Source: Candidatus Limnocylindrales bacterium
Lineage (GTDB): Bacteria > Moduliflexota > Moduliflexia > Moduliflexales > JAUQPW01
Assembly: GCA_035559535.1 (NCBI GenBank)
Contig: DATMBG010000022.1
Location: forward strand, 124,001 to 188,000
DNA length: 64,000 nucleotides
Direction: 5' to 3'
The notes under the pieces: model-generated
What the model was told of the DNA's origin: nothing
Database searches by the model: none
Seen by the model: only the letters and a program-made list of their open reading frames with translations
Part shown: in pieces, positions 60,165 to 64,000 of the stretch
Numbering within the stretch: the first letter of the stretch is position 1
How the letters are laid out: each line of letters begins with the position of its first letter
Translations under genes and position numbers: made by a program

Positions 60165-61658
60165 TCACTCCTGCTCCAAAGTTGCAAGTATCTCTTTACA
60201 GTACCCCTCAGCGGTCTGTCGTTCATAATCGTAAAGCGATTGATCTCGATTGTGAGCCAAAGGAGTTCTTATTTTTGATAATAATTGGGCACGTTGATCC
60301 CAGTAGTTCTTGTCTTTGCCAAAAATATCTCTGAAAATTGCCCATTCAGCAAAGATAATGTCGAACAGGTCTCGCGGATAAGTGAACTCGATCAAATTTC
60401 GAGATGCTCTGCTTCCAAAAGACTTTTCCTCTCTCTGTTGTACTTCTGTACACCTCTCAAAAATCGGCTTCAAATTTGGTCTCGCCTTACACAACTTATC
60501 AACCCACTGCTCACCATACTGTTCTCTCATCTTTTCTGTAATCAGCCGTCGCAAAGCCACCTCAGTTTTCTTCCATAAAGGCCATAAATCAACCTGGCGC
60601 CCAATCATTTTCAAATAGGTCTGAAAATGTTCTGAAAATGCCACATAATTCCCTTGTTCAGTGAGTTTGACGAGGCCATATCTTTGTAGTTCTTCCGCAT
60701 CGGTTGGTCGGGCCTCAATAACAGGGCCGAATAGAATTTGCAGAATCTTACTTAGGCTTTTATCCTCACGAAGTACGTCAAGCATGTGTTCATAATGATG
60801 AATAAAAGATTGTTCGACTCGCTTAACCGCTTGGCTTACATCAACTACATTAGTTTCCCGAAATAGTTCCACCACCTCGTATCCCACCATATCGAGAAGA
60901 TAAGGATGACCGCCGCAATAATACAGAAAGCCTTCTCTAATTTGCGGTGTTATGCTGATACCAATTGATGATAAACGTGCAAGATACGCCTCAAATGCCT
61001 CATCATCAAACATACCAAGATAATAGTTCTGGAAAACACCTTCTAACGTTGAAATAGCCTTTGTCTGGAATTCAATACTCTGCAGAGATCTGCGAGATGT
61101 TGTTATTAAAGTCACCCGCCATTCCGGGCGATATGACAATTCGCGAAGCCCTTGAAAACTTGAAATATCTCCCCGAAAAAGATGACGTGCATGATCAAAC
61201 TCGTCCAGAATAAAAAGAATGCGTATTCCGGCTTGGCGAACTTTCTCAAAATATCGCTGTATACGTCCGTAACCTTCACTCCACGAGACCTCATCTTTTA
61301 GGGCGCCTTCTGCCGCTCTCTTTACTGTATCAGTCAACCATCCCAGACCTTCTATCTCATCATAACTGTTTGTGACAAGCGAGCGGAAAAATATCGGCGC
61401 TTGATCAAAGGTCGCCAGATTGATCCAAATCGGAATGCGTTTTTTCTCCAGCAAGTCACTTTTGCGTGTCATTATGGAATGATAAACCAGACTACTCTTT
61501 CCAATTCGATAATCACCAATAAGTGCCAGATTTCCTGGCTCTGTTGGTCGGATGACTCGATTTTCAACGGCACGAATGGCATCAGGGCGGTTTATAAAGC
61601 GCTCTCCATATACAATGTTTCCGTAATCACTGAAAGGATTAGCAAAATCACGCTCCAT
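60165..61658 (-). CDS. P-loop ATPase with C-terminal HEPN-like domain
   Basis: 497 residues, not a named family I can fix. AAA/STAND-type core: Walker A ALIGDYRIGKSSLVYHS near residue 46, Walker B IRILFILDEFDHARHLF near residue 145, sensor region WRVTLITTSRRS, and GGHPYLLDMVGYEVVELF, which is typical of archaeal-type ATPases and their bacterial relatives. The last 130 residues are helical and contain LSKIRTPLAHNRDQSLYDYE, where R-T-P-L-A-H fits the RX4H signature of HEPN ribonucleases, here of the Swt1-like kind. It follows the next ATPase gene by 8 bases. Predicted conflict or defence function (inference). Confidence 0.75.
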   Translation of the reverse strand: MERDFANPFSDYGNIVYGERFINRPDAIRAVENRVIRPTEPGNLALIGDYRIGKSSLVYHSIMTRKSDLLEKKRIPIWINLATFDQAPIFFRSLVTNSYDEIEGLGWLTDTVKRAAEGALKDEVSWSEGYGRIQRYFEKVRQAGIRILFILDEFDHARHLFRGDISSFQGLRELSYRPEWRVTLITTSRRSLQSIEFQTKAISTLEGVFQNYYLGMFDDEAFEAYLARLSSIGISITPQIREGFLYYCGGHPYLLDMVGYEVVELFRETNVVDVSQAVKRVEQSFIHHYEHMLDVLREDKSLSKILQILFGPVIEARPTDAEELQRYGLVKLTEQGNYVAFSEHFQTYLKMIGRQVDLWPLWKKTEVALRRLITEKMREQYGEQWVDKLCKARPNLKPIFERCTEVQQREEKSFGSRASRNLIEFTYPRDLFDIIFAEWAIFRDIFGKDKNYWDQRAQLLSKIRTPLAHNRDQSLYDYERQTAEGYCKEILATLEQE

Positions 61659-61666
61659 CTTTCACC

Positions 61667-64000
61667 TCACCGATGAGCGAGCAGCCATTCCCTGAATAGC
61701 CCAACGCGAATAGAGTAGTATTGCCCTCGTTCGCGTTCGATAACGTCTCGCCTAACAAGATCTTCGAGAATCTCATCAGCGGGTGTTTTCGTCTCGCAAG
61801 CAATATTGCTTCGGCCGCAGGGTCCGGTGCGACTATTTTCGGCAATCGAGGTCAGTACTTTTAACACATCTTTATCGCTAATCGCATCCGGCGATGTATC
61901 GCCAGAGTTGATCAAGTTGTCAAACTTGTCTTTTCCTAGCGCATTCACCCCGCGAATGAGCTCGTCTTTCACCTGTTCCACATCAGCCTCTGTAACAAGA
62001 CTGGCACGTTTGCGATTCATATACTCAACCAATCTATTACACAAAATCTGGATGTAGAAAGGACTTCCCGCTGTAAGCTCCAGAATACGCTCAATGGCGC
62101 GTTCCCGATAACGGCTTTCCCCGAAACGTCCACCGATACGAATCGGCTCATCAATCAATCGCATAGCATCTTCTCTCCTGAGATAAGTCACCCTTTCATC
62201 TTGCGTTGTCCCAAATTCGTTTGGAAAACGTTGCTTGAACTTGGGCATCACATCCTGTCCAACGAGCACCGCGTTGAAAAAGTTATCTTGTAATAAGGCT
62301 TTCCAGTTCTTCATAAATGATTCTGGGATGAACTCATTCATAATATACCCATAAATGTATGAGAACTCGTCTATCAACAGAATAACTCGCATCCCTTGCC
62401 AGTCAGGTAAATTGGTAGTAGCCCGGCGAAAACTTTCAAAAATATCTCTGAAAAGTACTAATGGGCTTGGGTGCTGATAAAATTCCAAATCTGCAGGGAA
62501 TGAAATCCCTGGCGGATTTTTGCCTTGTGAAACTTTATCCTCAATAGCATCTCGCAGCGCCTTCAGGATTGTCCAAAGAATCTGATAGAGGAAAGGAACT
62601 TTTGAGTGTTCATCTAGAATCGCTCCGATATTGCCTATATTAAGAACAAGCAAATCATCTTTTGTCTCCAGTCTCTTTTTTAGATGATACAGAATAGATG
62701 ACTTGCCAGCGCGCTTTTGCCCATAAATCACTACACACTTACTTTGGCTTCGCGATGTTTCAAGCGCTTTGGCCACATTTGCAATCAGGTCATCGCGCCC
62801 ATAGAACATCGTTGGCTCGCCGACAATGCCACCTTCGGCATAAGGAGCGTATGGGTTTTCAATTTCCTCAAAATCCTGTTCTGAACTTAACCGAATTGAG
62901 AAATTGGCAGCAGGCGTCTGTTGAATTTCTCCAGACCGCGTGCGGTAACGAGCATGTATAGGAAGTGAAAAAGCTTGGGCAGAGAGGGCCTCTTCACTCA
63001 GTTGAATAGGGACCCTCAAGATGCGCTGCTCGCCACCTCGCAAAGACCCATCCAATCTGACAGAAAACGTATCCTCATACTCTTGCACAACTAACTCTAA
63101 CGCCTCCGCAGGACTGCATCCTGTTCGATTACTAACTACGACCTGGACTTCTATAGAACGGTCATTGTCAGGTGTACAGGTTTCAATAGGCAAGCGTAAG
63201 GTCAATTGAGGCGTTGAAGTTTCATAGAGCTGTTCCAGGTAAACTTTTGTCTTCTCTTGGATACTCTTGACAAGCGGATACATCTCCTCTACCGAAATCT
63301 TTGTTGAACTTGCTTCAATCTCTCTCAGCAAGTCCTGGCATCTGTTCTCAATTTGAATGCAAAGTCGTTCCTTTTCTTCAAAGACTGTTTGAACACATAG
63401 GTCTAGAGCGGTTTCCAGTACTTTCTGTATTTGTATAGCCCTCTGTCGATCTAGGTCAAAAAAGAGATTTTCAGCAATCGCCTTGACCCTTTCTATACCG
63501 TGTTCAAGGGAAGCGGCGGTCAGTTCAACCTGAGCCAACGCGCGAAGCTCATTGAGCAAGGAACGTTGTTCATCCAGTTTTTTCCTCACCAATTCGTTCC
63601 ATAATTTGACAAAATCATCTAATTTTTTGACGGGCCCAACGCTTATACCTGATGCCCTTAAATACTCTAGCGCCATTGCCTGTAGTGACGATTTGTCATA
63701 AAGGCGGTTAAGCAAGCGACTAGCCGCATACCGGCTGCGGAAAACAAGATAAGCAATCGCCTCAAAGACTTTGTTTCGATCTGGGTGATGAGTTAGCACA
63801 TATTCGAGTGTTTCATCAATGGAAGGTATGCTGGGCTTGATGGGAATTTGCGCTGGTCCCATAGTCGAAAACAGAAATCTTACCAGAGCATTAACTGCAT
63901 CTTGTTCAATCCCTTGGCTCCGATCTCCATCGTATGCACTTAACGACTCGCAGTAAAACTCCCGTGCTGCGTCTAACGGTCTATTTTCAACAACAATTGC
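61667..64000 (-). CDS. Large multidomain P-loop ATPase (5' end outside window)
   Basis: The frame is open to the window edge: 46 codons beyond the ATG at 63862 carry no stop and read protein-like (RPLDAAREFYCESLSAYDGD), so the true start lies outside. Visible part 777 residues. An N-terminal helical region with a long coiled coil is followed by a beta-sandwich (SIEVQVVVSNRTGCSPAEAL). The ATPase has GREP-like entry FYGRDDLIANVAKAL, Walker A VVIYGQKRAGKSSILYH and Walker B ILLIDEFSYIYGYI, and the chain ends in a winged-helix-like domain (DEILEDLVRRDVIERERGQY). It is followed by the HEPN-like ATPase 8 bases later. Function unknown. Confidence 0.8.
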   Translation of the reverse strand, partial: AIVVENRPLDAAREFYCESLSAYDGDRSQGIEQDAVNALVRFLFSTMGPAQIPIKPSIPSIDETLEYVLTHHPDRNKVFEAIAYLVFRSRYAASRLLNRLYDKSSLQAMALEYLRASGISVGPVKKLDDFVKLWNELVRKKLDEQRSLLNELRALAQVELTAASLEHGIERVKAIAENLFFDLDRQRAIQIQKVLETALDLCVQTVFEEKERLCIQIENRCQDLLREIEASSTKISVEEMYPLVKSIQEKTKVYLEQLYETSTPQLTLRLPIETCTPDNDRSIEVQVVVSNRTGCSPAEALELVVQEYEDTFSVRLDGSLRGGEQRILRVPIQLSEEALSAQAFSLPIHARYRTRSGEIQQTPAANFSIRLSSEQDFEEIENPYAPYAEGGIVGEPTMFYGRDDLIANVAKALETSRSQSKCVVIYGQKRAGKSSILYHLKKRLETKDDLLVLNIGNIGAILDEHSKVPFLYQILWTILKALRDAIEDKVSQGKNPPGISFPADLEFYQHPSPLVLFRDIFESFRRATTNLPDWQGMRVILLIDEFSYIYGYIMNEFIPESFMKNWKALLQDNFFNAVLVGQDVMPKFKQRFPNEFGTTQDERVTYLRREDAMRLIDEPIRIGGRFGESRYRERAIERILELTAGSPFYIQILCNRLVEYMNRKRASLVTEADVEQVKDELIRGVNALGKDKFDNLINSGDTSPDAISDKDVLKVLTSIAENSRTGPCGRSNIACETKTPADEILEDLVRRDVIERERGQYYSIRVGLFREWLLAHR

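Overview
The window comes from a Gram-negative (diderm, LPS-making) bacterium of moderate GC. This follows from an LPS-export operon (lptB, lptA, lptC) next to rpoN, a BamD-type lipoprotein, lipobox proteins and type IV pilin-like proteins. The mix (rpoN-lpt block, MglA/roadblock module, PEGA proteins, DUF1800/DUF1501 pair, TauD-like and M20 enzymes) fits an environmental lineage near Desulfobacterota, Nitrospirota or a related uncultured phylum. I cannot fix the taxon from sequence alone. Intergenic DNA is unusually rich in short dispersed repeats: palindromes, nested inverted repeats and an octamer family.

Layout. 0.1-4.9 kb (minus): HIT protein, lptC, a double-domain lptA, lptB, rpoN. 5-12 kb: scattered metabolism (trans-sulfuration PLP enzyme, class III aminotransferase, TauD-like dioxygenase, M20 peptidase) and two small hypotheticals. 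11.8-14.8 kb (minus): a sulfur-relay set of TusA-like protein, PP-loop thiolase and cysteine desulfurase. 15-23 kb: glycoside-hydrolase-like protein, peptide-type ABC binding protein, alpha/beta hydrolase, DUF1800/DUF1501 pair.

23.1-36.1 kb (minus) is the most distinctive region. It is a tightly packed cluster of a LarA-like racemase, threonine-synthase-like PLP enzyme, two carrier proteins, two AMP-forming ligases, two AsnB-type amidotransferases, an MBOAT acyltransferase, a DUF2889-like protein and a polytopic membrane protein. A phosphopantetheinyl transferase and a third AsnB lie just beyond at 38-41 kb. Ligase, carrier and MBOAT together recall the logic of the Dlt system (activate, load on carrier, transfer at the membrane). 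The amidotransferases and PLP enzyme suggest a different, apparently unnamed, amidated or amino-acid-derived acyl group. This is inference.

36.4-37.8 kb: two orphan type IV minor-pilin-like genes. 40.8-45.8 kb: envelope genes (BamD, five-PEGA-repeat protein, lipoprotein), FtsE without FtsX, RsmI. 46-48.2 kb: aspartate-type aminotransferase and a DnaC-like ATPase. 48.4-51.8 kb (plus): a signalling operon with a DUF4388/PATAN-like protein, a HAMP membrane protein and an MglA-type GTPase between two roadblock proteins. 51.8-52.6 kb: hinT-like and hisI. 54.3-59.4 kb (plus): CtpA protease, divergent polysaccharide deacetylase, glycosyltransferase, NodB deacetylase. From 59.5 kb to the end is accessory DNA: palindromic repeats, a frameshifted DUF433 antitoxin relic beside an attC-like hairpin, then two large P-loop ATPases. 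One of these ends in a HEPN-like RX4H motif; the other runs off the window. They look like a conflict or defence module.
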